A stretch of DNA of 32,936 nucleotides from assembly GCA_009731375.1 (NCBI GenBank), contig BJOX01000017.1, positions 648,719 to 681,654 of the forward strand, in the 5' to 3' direction. Shown here one piece after another: positions 18,734-30,229 of this stretch. Both the position numbers and the translations under genes were made by a program. This stretch comes from Paulinella micropora. Lineage: Eukaryota > Cercozoa > Imbricatea > Euglyphida. Within the stretch, counting starts at the first letter, position 1. Every line of letters starts with the position of its first letter. The notes below the pieces were generated by a model. That model made no database searches. It worked only from the letters and a program-made list of their open reading frames with translations, and had not been told where the DNA came from.

Positions 18734-19609
18734 TTCAATTCCATTCTTCCTTTCTCTATCCGTTACATCTTCCCTTCTCGCATCTTCCCTTCACACTTCC
18801 GTAGTACTTTCCGTTCTCTTCCATCGTTTTTTCCTCTTCATTTCTTTTCCTTCCATCTACATACACATAAGCTCACATACTTGCTGCATACATACAGAAC
18901 AAGTCCTAGAACGTAGTGCACACACATAAATCATGCATCACATACTTACGTCCATACACATCATGAATTAAGCACTGAATTACAGATAACGCAATACATA
19001 CCATATGTTGAAAAACGAAACACAATACCTGAATTCGAATCTCGAGAGTGTGAATTCGCGAACCTTACATTCGGTAAGCCTACCAGGACATTTCGACAAA
19101 GTGAATGCATATTTGATTTTTCTTGTCATTCTCCGAAACAACAAGAGTAGCAAGTGAAGTAACCAAAAGCATGCACCTGATTGGACTTTCTGGTTACGTA
19201 TGGAACTTCACGGGCCGGCCTGTCTCTTTCAGACTCGGCCGTCCCTTTACAGTAATCGTGAAAAGTCGCAGGGGAAGTGACTAAACAATGACAGGGGATC
19301 GCCCGTCTACAGCTAGTCTAGCTAATATAGAAATATTCTATCAGCTAGATTAGAACCAAACACACAAGAGGATCGCCAGTCCTAAAGCGTTTTTATTTTT
19401 TACCACTACAGACTCTGGAAGGGCAAGTTTCAAAAAAAAATATATATATAACTGTGCGGCCCGTTTTTTCCAAGTGGAATTCATAGCGAAAAAAGGTTGT
19501 GTTTCCGCAAAAAAACAGGCCGGCCCGTCCAAAAGCCGTAAAAAGACAGATTGGTGACGTCAGACATTCGAAAATTAGGGTGGCTGGTGAGAAGAAGTTT
19601 GTGAGTAGG
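18734..19609. other. Unique flank, no gene seen
   Basis: About 0.9 kb of mixed sequence left of the retrotransposon. ORFs are short and unconvincing. It holds a near-palindrome at 19313-19353. Confidence 0.6.
19313..19353. other. Imperfect 41-bp palindrome
   Basis: Begins CTAGTCTAGCTAATATAGAA and reads largely the same on the other strand, ending TCAGCTAGATTAG. It could form a hairpin. Function unknown. Confidence 0.55.
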
Positions 19610-19788
19610 TGTGATGTGATCAATGTAGTTACCAATATTTACCTCAAACTCTGATAGATAATTTTGCAATTATCAGCAGTGTTTTCCTATCGTAATTCAG
19701 TCTCCTAATCTTTTGCTGCTTCGTCCAGGCAGTTTAGCACAGTTTTGCGATTCATTAAATAAGTATGAAACGAAACGAAAGTGTGACA
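19610..19788 (+). repeat. 5' LTR (179 bp)
   Basis: Starts TGTGATGTGATCAATG and ends GTGTGACA. About ten substitutions and two small indels against the 3' LTR over the first 155 or so aligned bases by eye, and about 30 bp shorter near the end. The divergence indicates an old insertion. Confidence 0.88.
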
Positions 19789-20290
19789 TCTATATAGATC
19801 TAGCCAGATTCACAACTAAAAAAATTTTCAAGCTTGTTTCTGTCTTTAATTATAACTTATGGATTTGCTTGTGGCTTTGCACAGGAAAGTTGTGTAGACT
19901 GTTGTCTGTAACATCTCTCTTGTCTGCTGCAGTTTTTCATATCTCCTGTTGTGTTTTCTTACTATTTTCCCTGTTTTCTAGTGCTGCATATATATATATT
20001 GTTAGTTTTCCTTTATTTTCTTAGTTGTTGGAGATGAGTTTGCGTTTGCAAATTACACACTTTCCTGCTAGCAACAATTGTACTGCTTGTTTTTATTAAT
20101 TTTCCTGTTTTTGGTCTGTTTGGTAGTGCTCTTTGTTTGCATATCTAATAACTCTAAGTGTAAACATTCCCATGTGCGTCTGAATCAGAACGTAAAAGGA
20201 TCGAATGCTGCTGTGCATGCTCCTTCCAGTCCTGCGGATCGACCTTTGGGATCTGTTGCTTAAGTCCTTGCATAAACTAATCATATATAC

Positions 20291-21625
20291 TTGGCTTGTA
20301 TTAGGACGAGCACTCTCATTACTCCACCTCCTTGGGTGAACGAACCTGCAAAACATTTTGATAGTTTTTCTTTTCTGTCTTTGTTTGCAGGTGATCCTTC
20401 CAAGCAGACTAAGAAAGTTATTTCGCCCACATTCTCTTTGTTTTTTCAAAGTGTGTTACATTCCGTTGATGAGAGTACTACTAAGAGAGGTGCAGATAAA
20501 ATGCTTGATCTTTCTACTTTGCACCCTAGTGATGCAGGTATCACCATTATGATCCTGCAGCATCTGATTTTGTTTCAGGTGCCACGTCTGATAATATGTT
20601 AGGTGAGCTCGATGAAACTGACACTGATGAATATAAGACTAAACTCCGCAAATGGTGGAGAAATATTCAATTTGCGTGTTGTGCTGTCACTTGCTTGCTG
20701 ACTGTTGCAGGTCCTGCTTTGCGCACTAAGATATTTAATACAATCTCTGAAAATCGTAGGATGTGCTTCATTCAGCCTGATCAGTCTCATCCTCGACATT
20801 TTGCTAACTCTGTTGCTGTTAAGATCTGGATTCAAATCAGTGTTGATGTTTTGAAATGTTGTGTTGCTTACGCTGTTAGGGAACATGATGTGTTTGTGCC
20901 CTTGCTTGCATTTTTGCTAACATGTGTTTTTATGACACAATTCCAAATTATTTATCCTCATGCTACCTGAGGTGGATGGTTGCAGTTTGTTGCTACTATG
21001 GTTATGTCATTGCGTGATAAGTATGGTTTGTCTGTTCCTGATAAAATCCTAACAAACATGGTTTGGAATCATTTGAGTGAGCGGATGCGCGATAGGATCA
21101 AAACACTCACATATAATGTGGATGTGACAGACTGAAAGACTAGCTCACCCCAAACGCTTAAGCGTGTGCTGCCTGTAAGGGATGATTTCATTCAACTCAT
21201 GAAACATGTGCAGCAGGAAGATATGTCTATTGGCATGCTCAGTAGTTCTCCTTAAAAGCAGGTCGATTCGAAAGAGATATTGTCTCAGCTTGCTGTGTGT
21301 GCTAGGTCTTCAGAAGCTCGTGGTTTACACAAATTTTTGCAGTTTGGTGCTAAGCCAGGCACCATTCCTGAGATCAAGCAGGATTGCAAGGGAGATGCTG
21401 GCCAGGGCGAGGGCAATGTTCCTGTCTTGCCTTGTTGCCATAGGCGTGGGTCGCAATCAAGGATTACAATGCGATCAAGGCGGGCAGGGATCATTGTTCT
21501 TTGTATGTTTCAGGTTGTTTCCATTGCAAGAAAGCAAAAAATCTTGTTACGAACGACACACCTGACGTTTCCAAAGCTGTTGTGCCTTCTGCAGGTGCTG
21601 GGAAGGCGAATGGCAAGACTAAGTG
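20291..21625 (+). pseudogene. gag-like region, broken
   Basis: Fragments in several frames: 20291-20602, 20596-20970 (MLGELDETDTDEYKTKLRKW...), an open stretch about 20970-21135 (YGLSVPDKILTNMVWNHLSE, stop TGA) and 21137-21600 fragments (FIQLMKHVQQEDMSIGML). Position before the zinc knuckle and the helical, charged content fit a capsid. No motif proves it on its own. Confidence 0.5.
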
Positions 21626-21626
21626 A

Positions 21627-21668
21627 TGTTACAATTGTCGCGACTGTGACCATATTGTCCCCAAGTGT
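21627..21668 (+). pseudogene. CCHC zinc knuckle (nucleocapsid)
   Basis: Encodes C-Y-N-C-R-D-C-D-H-I-V-P-K-C, a perfect C-x2-C-x4-H-x4-C retroviral-type zinc knuckle. A TGA lies immediately before the first Cys codon, so it is cut off from upstream gag. Confidence 0.8.
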
Positions 21669-21722
21669 CCTATTCCCGTTGTCAAACCATTTAAGTTTCA
21701 GTCAGCGCCGAAGTCTGGGAGT

Positions 21723-22200
21723 GTGTGTCGTGTTGAGGTGCAGGTTGCGGAGACTTTGTCTTTACTGTCTCCTTTAGATTCTCAGTCTTGGCCTGTCGTG
21801 TTGCAGCCTTTGCCTGCTGTTCCTCATGATGAGCGCGCGTTGAGTAAGGTGCTGCTTAATATGCTTGATTTGTCAGTGCGGGTGAAGCTCAGATCGCTTG
21901 CTTTGTTCGATACTGTCGCTTCGTATAGCTTAATTTGTTTTAAGGATGCGACTGCTTACCATGCTTGCCGAGCATTGCTGCTGGTTTTGACACTTTAGGC
22001 GGATACAAGCCCGTTGACCGTTGGGTTTCTGTATCAATTTTCACCACTTCGTTGCATTGGCTACCGTGTGGTATCGTTGATGCTCACTCACATCACTTCT
22101 CTCTGTTGTTGAGTTTGTTTGATGCTGATGTTTTGTGTCTTGATCTGCCTGATTTACTACGTATGCATAGGAAGGGTGACAGGTTCTTTCTTCCTACTTA
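21723..22200 (+). pseudogene. Retropepsin-type protease, inactivated
   Basis: Contains LALFDTVASYSLI, aligning with the aspartic-protease L-x-D-T-G-A-S motif. The Gly is Val (GTC at 21915-21917), which should abolish activity. Later LDLPDLLRMH may be the remainder; the frame changes between the two. Confidence 0.7.
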
Positions 22201-23199
22201 CCTTACCCCTCCTGTCTTGCATCTCACTTATGTTGCTGAATCTGCAGGATGTGACAGTAAGTCCGCTGCCCATGATGGCCACGATTCTGCTTTTGATTAG
22301 TTTGAGAATGATTTGCTTGATAGCAGGTTATCTGAGCTCTGTTTATCTGAGTCAGTTGCATGGACGTACGCGTTTAGCTTTGGCTGTTCCATCTACGCTA
22401 TCTCTTTGGCTTTTGTGTTTTTTGTGGTTGTTGTTTGCTCCTTGTCATGCGTTCGCTGCGAGTGTAGTTTAACGTTAGCGAGCGTGGCGAGTTTATCCTG
22501 GACACAAAAGTGTTTTGCTGCAGTTTGTTGCTGATCAGATGCTGGAGCGCCTCGGCTGTTTTCCGGTTGTATCTGTTGTGTCGAATCACTCTCCTAAGAG
22601 CATTGTGTTGTTTGAACCGGAACAGATTGGTTTGCTATATCTCACGGTTCTCCTTTCTGTTTGTGCTTTAGCAGGCAGTGCCTTGGGTTGGGATTGGGCC
22701 GATGCGCTGTTTCTCTTGTCCCTTTTGTTGGTTTTCAGCTACACATTGTGGGATTTGATGTTGCTTCTGTTGGCGATGATAGCTGCGCTGCGTGTGTTGC
22801 TTTTACCTATTCTCTGCTCTAGCGCGTTTGCATGGCATTCGATCTTTTATGACTAGCCGCTGCATTGGTGGCTGAGGCGTTGTTATGCTTTTCGCATGCT
22901 TGTATTGTGTCTGCTTTTTAGTGGTGCCGTTCATGCTGATGACTCTTTGGTTAGTCACTCTATTGAGTCAGGCAGTCTGCGTTTTATTCATTCTCCTGTT
23001 GAGTGCTTTGTTGTTGAGGCTAATGTGCCTCAGAGTTTGTCATCTGTATTTCGCGCTAGTCCCGTTTATCCTTTGTTTCATTCTCCTTCTGTGTACGAAC
23101 ATTTTCTTGCTGAAAAGTGTTGTCGTGCTTATAGGGACAGGCATGGGAACAGCAGTGCTCTTGAAAAGGATCATTTACTGACATGTTCTCACAAGTCGA

Positions 23200-23875
23200 T
23201 ATTTCCTCTCTTTTTCTCTTACTGCTCGAGCTGAGCTTGAGTCTGTTTTTAGGAATGGTTCTGTTCCGGTGTTGTCTTTCCTGCAAGGAAAATTTTCCGA
23301 TGCTGTGTTAGATTTGGAGCTGCGTCCTGGTTCTGTCCCTGTTGCATCTAGGCCTCGTTCCTATGGCCCTGCACAGACTGGTGTGTTGACAGATTGGATC
23401 AAAGAACAGGTGTGTTTAGGCTTGTACGAGCAGGCGAGCCCTGAGTGTCAGTGGGCGTCGCCGCTTCATATCGTTCCTACCTGGATCCATGATCAGGTTA
23501 CGGGGGAGAGAAAGATTGCGAAAGTGCGAGTGGTTGGTGATTATCGTGAGGTGAATAAACGCTTCAAGAAGATTGCGCAAGAAATTCCTGTGATGAGTGA
23601 TCTTAAGATGAAACTTGCTGGATTCAAATATTACGCTAAGTTTGATCAGACTTCCGCTTTCAATTCTGTTGCTCTGTCGCCTTCTTGTCGTGATGTGCTT
23701 GCTGTTCGTATCCCCGCTTGGTTTGTTCCGTCCTACTGTGTTGCCTTTTGGTCCTACCAATGCTCCTTCTCGTTACATGAAGATTGCTTTATCTATGTTT
23801 AGTGACTCGCCTTATTTCAATGATAAAATCTTCGTATACCTTGATGATATTCTCGTCTGCGCAAATTCAGAGTAG
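23200..23875 (+). pseudogene. Reverse transcriptase, frameshifted
   Basis: The first part (frame of 23269-23802) holds LDLELRPGSVPVASRPRSYG, WASPLHIVP, VVGDYREVN and KFDQTSAFN. After a frame change near 23720 the other frame gives LPFGPTNAPSRYMKIAL and the catalytic Y-L-D-D (23837-23848) in VYLDDILV, then TAG at 23873. The motif set matches Ty3/gypsy RT (fingers, R-x-V-N, L-P-F-G, Y-x-D-D). Confidence 0.88.
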
Positions 23876-24700
23876 GAATTGCTTATGCTGTGTAAGGAGG
23901 TAGTAAATAGAGTGCAATCACGGGGAGGAACCTTAAAGCTTTCTAAGATCAGGATAGGTTAACAGAAAGAAGTGATGCTAGGGTCAGAGGTTTCGTCGGA
24001 AGGCATACGACCTAGCACTGCACATATTAAGGTTGTAGATGATATATCGTTGCCTGCTTCTCCTTCTGAAATACGTTCTTTGGTTGGGTTATTTACCTAT
24101 TTCTTTGAACATTTTGATCATTATTCGGAACGCATGATTCCGTTGCATAAATTATGCAAAGATAATATAAAATTTCCTAAGCTTTTGCCCGAGGATGCTA
24201 TTGCTGCTATTGCTGCTTTTAAGACAGGGATGAAGTCTGCACCTTTGTTGATTCCGTTTGACCTGTCTCGTCGATTCTATGTTGACTCTGATAGCTCGTT
24301 GTTGGCTGCTGGTTGTTGTATTTATCACATGTCCGCTGAGGGTGTTAGACAGCCCATAGCATACTTCTCGCATAAATACACTTTGTCTCGTCTCGTTTGT
24401 CACCGTACGGTCGTGAGGCGTTTGCTCTGACTATTGCTTTATCCAAGTGTCGTTATTTCGTTCAGCTAGTCATGATCCTCCTGTTGTTTACATTGATCAA
24501 AAACCACTATTGTGGATCTCGACAGCACAGAGCCCCAAAGTGGTTCGGTGGGCTGTTGAGGTGTTACAAGATCTGGATTTTGAGTTACGTTACAGACCTG
24601 GTGTTGAACATTTGGGTGCTGATGCGTTGTCTCGTGTACCATGTCTCGCCTGGTGTGCAATCCGAGCCTGGTGTCATTATATTGCTTGAGAAGCTCTTGT
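23876..24700 (+). pseudogene. RT connection and RNase H, frameshifted
   Basis: VSSEGIRPSTAHIKVVDDIS and EIRSLVGLFTYFFEHFDHYS match the thumb region of Ty3 elements. RNase H follows: FYVDSDSSLLAAGCCIYHMS, IAYFSHKYT, then in another frame VVYIDQKPLLWISTAQSP and ELRYRPGVEHLGADALSRVP, the typical C-terminal RNase H block. At least one frameshift lies near 24400. Confidence 0.85.
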
Positions 24701-25019
24701 CTGTTTTGCCTTGCCTTTGACTGGTGTCAAACAGTCATTGTGGTTTTATGTGCCTGTGCATGGGGGGATGGCTAAAGCTAAATCTCTAAGGCAGAAAGGT
24801 AGACGTATGCTTGACTTGTCTCCTTCTGTTGATGTGTTTTCTAAAGCTCCTTTTGACTATGCCATCATCTACCCTGATAATACTCGTGCTCCGTCTGTGA
24901 CTCGTCGGTTGTTGCATACTAACAAACCTTTTGCTTTACTAATTAACACAGATCTGTTACATTTGGGTTGGTACAACTTTTAGTGAACATGGATTTGATG
25001 TTGATGATGATGTAGCAAT

Positions 25020-26400
25020 CGCTAAGCTTGCAGCTTGTCGTAAACTTATCTTTTCATCTTGTAATCTTACATGGGTTGTCAGTCCTCACTGGCCTGGTGT
25101 GCCTGCTACTGAAGTTTACCTGTCTGAGTTGTCTGCCGATATGCGTCTTACTCAGTCTATTTCGTGCGAATGCGTTGTTACTGAGTTTATACACATGTCG
25201 CGTCCGCCTACTTTGAAAGATATTCGTGAAGCTATGCAGACTGATGCTGGAGCTGTGTCTTTTCTTGCGTCTGTTGAATCTTCTCAGCTTAAATCTGTCC
25301 AAGTTCCAGGTGGTGTGCTTGTAAAGGATAGCGAGCGTTTGTTGCGTTTTCGCTCTGTTGTTGACTTGAAACGTCCTATAGCTGAGTGTCCTATCTACTT
25401 GCCTGCATCTTTGCGGTCGCGTGCCATTAGTGCTTCTCACCTGTTGGATAATCATGTTTGTGCCGAACGTCTTTGTGTTAAGCTGTCTGATCTTTATTAT
25501 TGGGATACGTTGCGCGCTGATGTTGAGTCTGTTTTGAAGTCATATGAATTTTGTCTTGTTGCACGTGCTTGTCGTTTGCTGTGGCATGCTCAATACACTT
25601 CCATGTTTGTAGATTCTCCGCACAAAGGTTTTGGTTTGGATATTTACGGTCCAATTAACATCAAAAATGACGGAAATTTCTCGTATATTTTGACTTGTGT
25701 TGATTTGTTTCATGGTTATGTTCGTTATTATCCATTGCTGACTAAATCTTCATTTGAAGTTGTAACTTGTCTTCAGAATAATGTGTTTGATCATGTTGGC
25801 TATCCTGATTTTATCCTAACTGATGGTGATTCGAATGTTCGGTCTTAGTTAGTTACTGATTATTGCGCTTTAACTGATATTCATCAGCTGCACACTGCTC
25901 CATATTCTCCTTGGGAACTTGGTCGTGTCGAGCGGCTCCACCAGGATTTACATATGGCTTTGCTTAGTCTCGTCGATAAGTCTTTGTGGCATATTGTATT
26001 ACCCAGGCATTGCTGCGCGCGCGTCGAATACTCTTGTTTCTACTGCGACTGGTGTCTGTCCTTCTGAGGTTGAGTACAGTTATGTTCCGCGTGGTCCTTC
26101 TCGGCTGGCTGCTACTTTACCGAAATCTTTCGTTGTTCCTTCGAGTTCTAAATATTTGGATCCTAGTGCGCTCGCTCGTCATATTCATGCTTTACGTGAT
26201 TCACAAAGGATTTTTACTGTTATCCTTGATCGCAGAATTTCCGCCCGTCGTGAAAAAAGGTGTAGAGAGTAAGAATAGCGAAGCAAAATCAGGCCGCGCT
26301 GTTGCTAAATTTACCGTTGGCGACCTGGTTGCGGTCTACGCTCCTTCTTCTTGATCGTCTATCCCTTCTAAAGCTCTTTTACATTGGCGTGCGCCTTATG
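25020..26400 (+). pseudogene. DD35E integrase, with nonsense codon
   Basis: The N-terminal zinc region is partly kept (SHLLDNH ... LYYWDTLRADVES ... YEFC, second Cys of the C-x-x-C lost). The catalytic core has D in GLDIYGP (25639), D in LTDGDS (25822) and, after an in-frame TAG at 25846, E in GRVERLHQD (25930). The D to E spacing is exactly 35 residues. The C-terminal part is split among frames: FTVGDLVAVYAP (about 26308) and then WRAPYVIESV. Confidence 0.87.
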
Positions 26401-26462
26401 TTATCGAATCTGTTAAGGATAGCTTATATATTTGTGTCCATTCTGATGATTCTCGTCGCGCG

Positions 26463-26855
26463 GTGCGTGTTTCTGATATTATCCTGGATGATTCTGTTTC
26501 ACCTGTTGCGTCTGCACGTCTTGATGCGGCGCAGCCTCGTGTCGTGGCGCGATATGTTCCTGGTCAGTTGCTTGCGTTTGCGGATTCTATTCAGGGTGAA
26601 TCAGTTTCGAATAAGAAATTTCTGGTGGGTTCGTTTGTCCGTCAATCTAGCGATGAGGATTTTATTGAAGTTGAATTTCTCGCTACAGCTCGCGCGACTG
26701 CGCCCTATCGCTTCTTGCCAGTCTGGATTGATACTCAGACTAACAAGCATATTCTCCGCCAATCTAAGCCTCGTGTTGCCTGTGCGGGAAAAGAACGATT
26801 TTCGCGGTGGTCCGGGAAACAGCGGGTGGATTGTGTATTACCGTGGAATATCTAG
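26463..26855 (+). pseudogene. Post-integrase C-terminal domain, unrecognised
   Basis: Open frame of 130 codons. The first part (VRVSDIILDD) finishes the integrase tail. Then come FLVGSFVRQSSDEDFIEVEF and YRFLPVWIDTQTNKHIL. This sits where chromodomain-bearing Ty3 elements have their chromodomain, but the aromatic cage pattern is not evident to me. Confidence 0.5.
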
Positions 26856-27475
26856 TTGACATCGCAAGGTGCGTTGTCCCCTGCTTCTCTGGTCGAGATC
26901 GACAAAGAGGGTTGGACCCCTTACGTCGTACAGGTTTGAGTGAGTATCTCTTCTTTGTTGCATGTCTGGATGCATTGATGCTTTGTTCATCATTCTTGTT
27001 GGTCGTTGCATCCCTCTCTGGCTTCGGCTGCGAGGGCCACTCATGTTTATTTGTGTTCTTTCCAACGTACTAGTATGCTCTGGAATGGTGCCGTCGTCTG
27101 GATAAGTTTTTGTTATAGGTAGTTGTGATTGTATGCAAGTCAGCTATGTCCTGTTGTATCACGCTCAGTTCCATCTTGCTTGACTCTCCTCCTTGTTCCT
27201 TTTATTTAGGCAGAGTGGTCCCGGTTTACATATATGCCTTGGTTACATATTTTATTTTATGTTGCTTCTCTGTTAGGCATGGTGTACGTCTGTCGCCCAT
27301 CACTGCATTCCATATCTTAGCATAGCTTGGCTAGATAGTTGTTTGCGTAGTGATATAGTGTGTGTGATCTTCTTGATCTCCAACTTCTTCTTCTGTGGTA
27401 GTAGTCTGTAACATTAGGTCCGGTTCTCTTGTCTGTATTTGGGCCTGTCACGCGTACGTCTGTGTTGTGTTTAAT

Positions 27476-27526
<51 letters not shown>

Positions 27527-27848
27527 CACATCAAATCTGCTTTCATATTTTCATGTCATATATAGTCTACTTTGTCTAGTTATAGTTTCATATATTGTCT
27601 GGACAATTGCGTTACAAATTTTCATTTAACTTTGATTTTGCCTGAAGATAGCAGTGGGGGTATGCACGTGAGTTTCTTAGCTTGTGCCGGTTTCGGGGGG
27701 AGCCATAGTTTTGTGCAATGCTAGATCTCTCGTACTGCTACTGGCTTCATAAAATTCTTTGTTTCTATCACTGGTACGGTGGGGTGGCAGTGGTTTTGGA
27801 CTCTCGTTGACTTTTGACTTCACCGTTACTGAATTCATTCTTCTCCAG
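26856..27848 (+). other. 3' untranslated segment of the retrotransposon
   Basis: About 1 kb without a convincing frame between the last coding remnant and the polypurine tract. Contains a (TA)n run at about 27474-27525. Confidence 0.6.
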
Positions 27849-27859
27849 ACTTGGGGGGA
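27849..27859 (+). promoter_or_regulatory. Polypurine tract (plus-strand primer site)
   Basis: ACTTGGGGGGA abuts the 3' LTR. A G-rich purine run at this position normally primes second-strand synthesis in LTR elements. Confidence 0.7.
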
Positions 27860-28069
27860 TGTGATATGATCAATGTAGTTACCAATTGCAATATTTACCG
27901 CAAACTCTGATAGATAATTTGGCAATGTGTCAGCAGTGTTTTCCTATCGTAATTCAGTCTCCTAATCTGTTGCTGCTTCGTCAAGGCAGGTTAGGACAGT
28001 TTTGCAATTCATTAAATAAGTCTGATCATGAGATCGATTCATTCTTGAAACCAAAACGAAGCTGTGACA
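27860..28069 (+). repeat. 3' LTR (210 bp)
   Basis: Starts TGTGATATGATCAATG, directly after the polypurine tract, and ends GCTGTGACA. It has an extra segment near 28021-28050 that the 5' LTR lacks. Confidence 0.88.
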
Positions 28070-28146
28070 GAGGTCCACAACCGCAAGTGGCACCCGTAGC
28101 TTGAAAAAGGGACGCAAAGCGCTCCCCACTGGACTTAGATTTTTTG

Positions 28147-28164
28147 TTCTTGGCATGACACCCA
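28147..28164 (+). repeat. 18-bp inverted repeat, left arm
   Basis: TTCTTGGCATGACACCCA; exact reverse complement at 28228-28245. Confidence 0.9.
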
Positions 28165-28177
28165 CTGAATGAAGTAC

Positions 28178-28223
28178 AACCTAAAGATAACGAGTGTTAC
28201 GTGATATTTTTGCGCGGGAGAGA
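28178..28223 (+). repeat. 46-bp direct repeat, copy 1
   Basis: Begins AACCTAAAGATAACGAGTG and ends GCGCGGGAGAGA; identical to 28247-28292. Confidence 0.92.
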
Positions 28224-28227
28224 TCAC

Positions 28228-28245
28228 TGGGTGTCATGCCAAGAA
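28228..28245 (-). repeat. 18-bp inverted repeat, right arm
   Basis: TGGGTGTCATGCCAAGAA. The arms enclose copy 1 of the 46-bp direct repeat. Confidence 0.9.
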
Positions 28246-28246
28246 T

Positions 28247-28292
28247 AACCTAAAGATAACGAGTGTTACGTGATATTTTTGCGCGGGAGAGA
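28247..28292 (+). repeat. 46-bp direct repeat, copy 2
   Basis: Identical to copy 1, offset 69 bp, lying outside the inverted-repeat arms. Confidence 0.92.
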
Positions 28293-29120
28293 GATCTATA
28301 TCTGATCAGTTACGTTACGTTGGTATGCAGAAACGTAGAGAAATAAATTTTGACGTATTCTAAGGTTTATTTTATCGTTTTTCACCGCATCATATGTGTC
28401 TTTGCGTTCGTTGGGTTGCTTTGATTTGGTGCGAAAAATTGAAGAACGAGGTTGTACGAAGTGGAGAGAAGAAAGTTTGACGCTGCCTGTGGTTTACTGC
28501 ATTCCTTTTTGCCGGGTTTAGTTTGTGTGATCTGAGATATTGTGAGGCGCCAATTAAATTTAGGGTTGGTCTTCTGGCGCGAATCAAATTCGAATTCGGG
28601 TTGGGGGACGGGTTGGGGGACGGGTTGTATTTCAAATTGATTGATGTGTGTGCATTTGTCATATAGTTTGCTACAGGAGTAAAATTTTACCATTTCCATT
28701 CTCAGTATGTATACAGTATGTTTCCAACTTTCCATCTCCACGAATTGTAAGTCACGATTCTATTATATATTAAAGTTGCACTTGGTTGTGGGAAAAATAA
28801 TATTTACTACCAGGCTTGGAAATGTACAAAGTCAACTGACATTTAAATTTTTTATTATTGCAGCACTTATTCGTCGAGATTCAAATATGATAAATCCTGG
28901 ACATGACTTTAAACTGCATCCTGTCTTGAAAATAGTATCAAACTATTATAACTTTACATTCATTTTGTATTGATATTATTCTATCTGCATCTTCAGATTC
29001 AATTAATAAGTTTAATAAAGTTCTTTCTCATACTTCGAAAAATTAAAAAAGGAATATTCGCCTTTCAAAATATTAAATCTGTCATTGGCTTTGCATCAGA
29101 AACTAGGAATAATTTCATAT
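28293..29120. other. AT-rich sequence without a gene
   Basis: No supported coding region. A G-rich tandem GGTTGGGGGAC lies at 28599-28627. Confidence 0.6.
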
Positions 29121-29745
29121 CTTTCTTCTTCTTCTTCTTCTTCTTCTTCTTCTTTTTCTTCTTCTTCTTCTTCTTCTTGCTTCTTCTTGCTTCTAAGAAT
29201 CTTCTTTCCTTCTTCTTTCCTTCTTCTTTCCTTCTTCTTTCCTTCTTCTTTTCTTCTTCTTTCCTTCGATTCTTTTTCTTCTTCCTTCTTCTTCCTTTTT
29301 TCTTACTTCATCTTTCTTCTTCTTCTTACTTCTTCCTTCGTCTTCCTTCGTCTTCTTTCTTTCTTTCTTTCTTTCTTTCTTCTTCTTCTTCTTCTTCTTC
29401 TTCTTCTTCTTGCTTCTTCTTTCCTTCTTCTTTCCTTCTTCTTTCCTTCTTCTTTCCTTCTTCTTTCCTTCTTCTTTCCTTCTTCTTTCCTTCTTCTTTC
29501 CTTCTTTTTCTTCTTCTTCCTTTTTTTCTTCCTTCATCTTTCTTCTTCTTCTTACTTCTTCCTCCTTCCTTCTTCCTTCTTTCTTCTTTCTTTTCTTCTT
29601 CTTTCTTCTTCTTCTTCTTCTTCTTCTTCTTCTTCTTCCTCCTCCGACTGCTACTTTTTCTTCTTCCTTCCTCCTCCTCCTCCTCCTTCTTCTTCTTCTT
29701 AAGCTTCTTCCTCCTTCCTCTTCCTTCTTCCTTCTCCTTCTTCTT

Positions 29746-29797
<52 letters not shown>

Positions 29798-29802
29798 GTA
29801 TA

Positions 29803-29838
<36 letters not shown>

Positions 29839-30139
29839 CACTTTTTCTTCTCTTCTTCTTCTTCTTCTTCTTCTTTCTTCTTTCTTCCTTCTTCCTTTCT
29901 TTCTTTCTTTCTTTCTTTCTCTTTCTTTCTTTCTTTTTCTTTCTTTCTTTTTCTTTCTTTCTTTTCTTTCTTTCTTTTCTTTCTTTCTTTTCTTTCTTTC
30001 TTTTCTTTCTTTCTTTTCTTTCTTTCTTTTCTTTCTTTCTTTTCTTTCTTTCTTTTCTTTCTTTCTTTCTTTTTCTTCCTTTCTTTTCTTTCTTCTTTCT
30101 CCTTTCTGACTTTCTTTCTTTTTCTTTCCTTCTCCTCTT
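29121..30139. repeat. 1-kb pyrimidine tract: (TTC)n, (TTTCC)n, (CTA)n, (TTTC)n
   Basis: TTC blocks, a CTTTCCTTCTT block repeated about eight times near 29415-29505, a CTA block at about 29745-29838 and a CTTTCTTTCTTTT block from about 29890. The ORFs across it are compositional. Confidence 0.95.
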
Positions 30140-30229
30140 AAGCTTTAATTTCTTTCTGTCATCTTTCTTTCTATTTTTTTCTTCCTTCTTCCTTCTTTTT
30201 TTCCTTCTGCTGAGTCCTCTTTCTTCAAT

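Larger units (their letters stand above)
19610..28069 (+). mobile_element. Degenerate Ty3/gypsy-type LTR retrotransposon
   Basis: About 8.5 kb bounded by LTRs starting TG and ending CA. Internal order is gag-like region, CCHC zinc knuckle, protease, reverse transcriptase, RNase H, integrase, G-rich polypurine tract, 3' LTR. Placing integrase after RNase H is the Ty3/gypsy order. Every domain carries stops or frameshifts, so the copy is inactive. The plus strand is T-rich with many GTT/TGT codons, unlike the large gene. No clear tRNA primer-binding site follows the 5' LTR, and flanking bases (tagg / gagg) give no clean target-site duplication. Confidence 0.88.

Noticed and set aside
19789-19820. 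tRNA primer-binding site after the 5' LTR
   Set aside because: No TGG-type tRNA 3'-end complement is visible. It may have decayed or use another priming mode.
29121-30139. 379-codon Phe/Ser/Leu ORF
   Set aside because: Translation of a TTC/TTTC/CTA tract.
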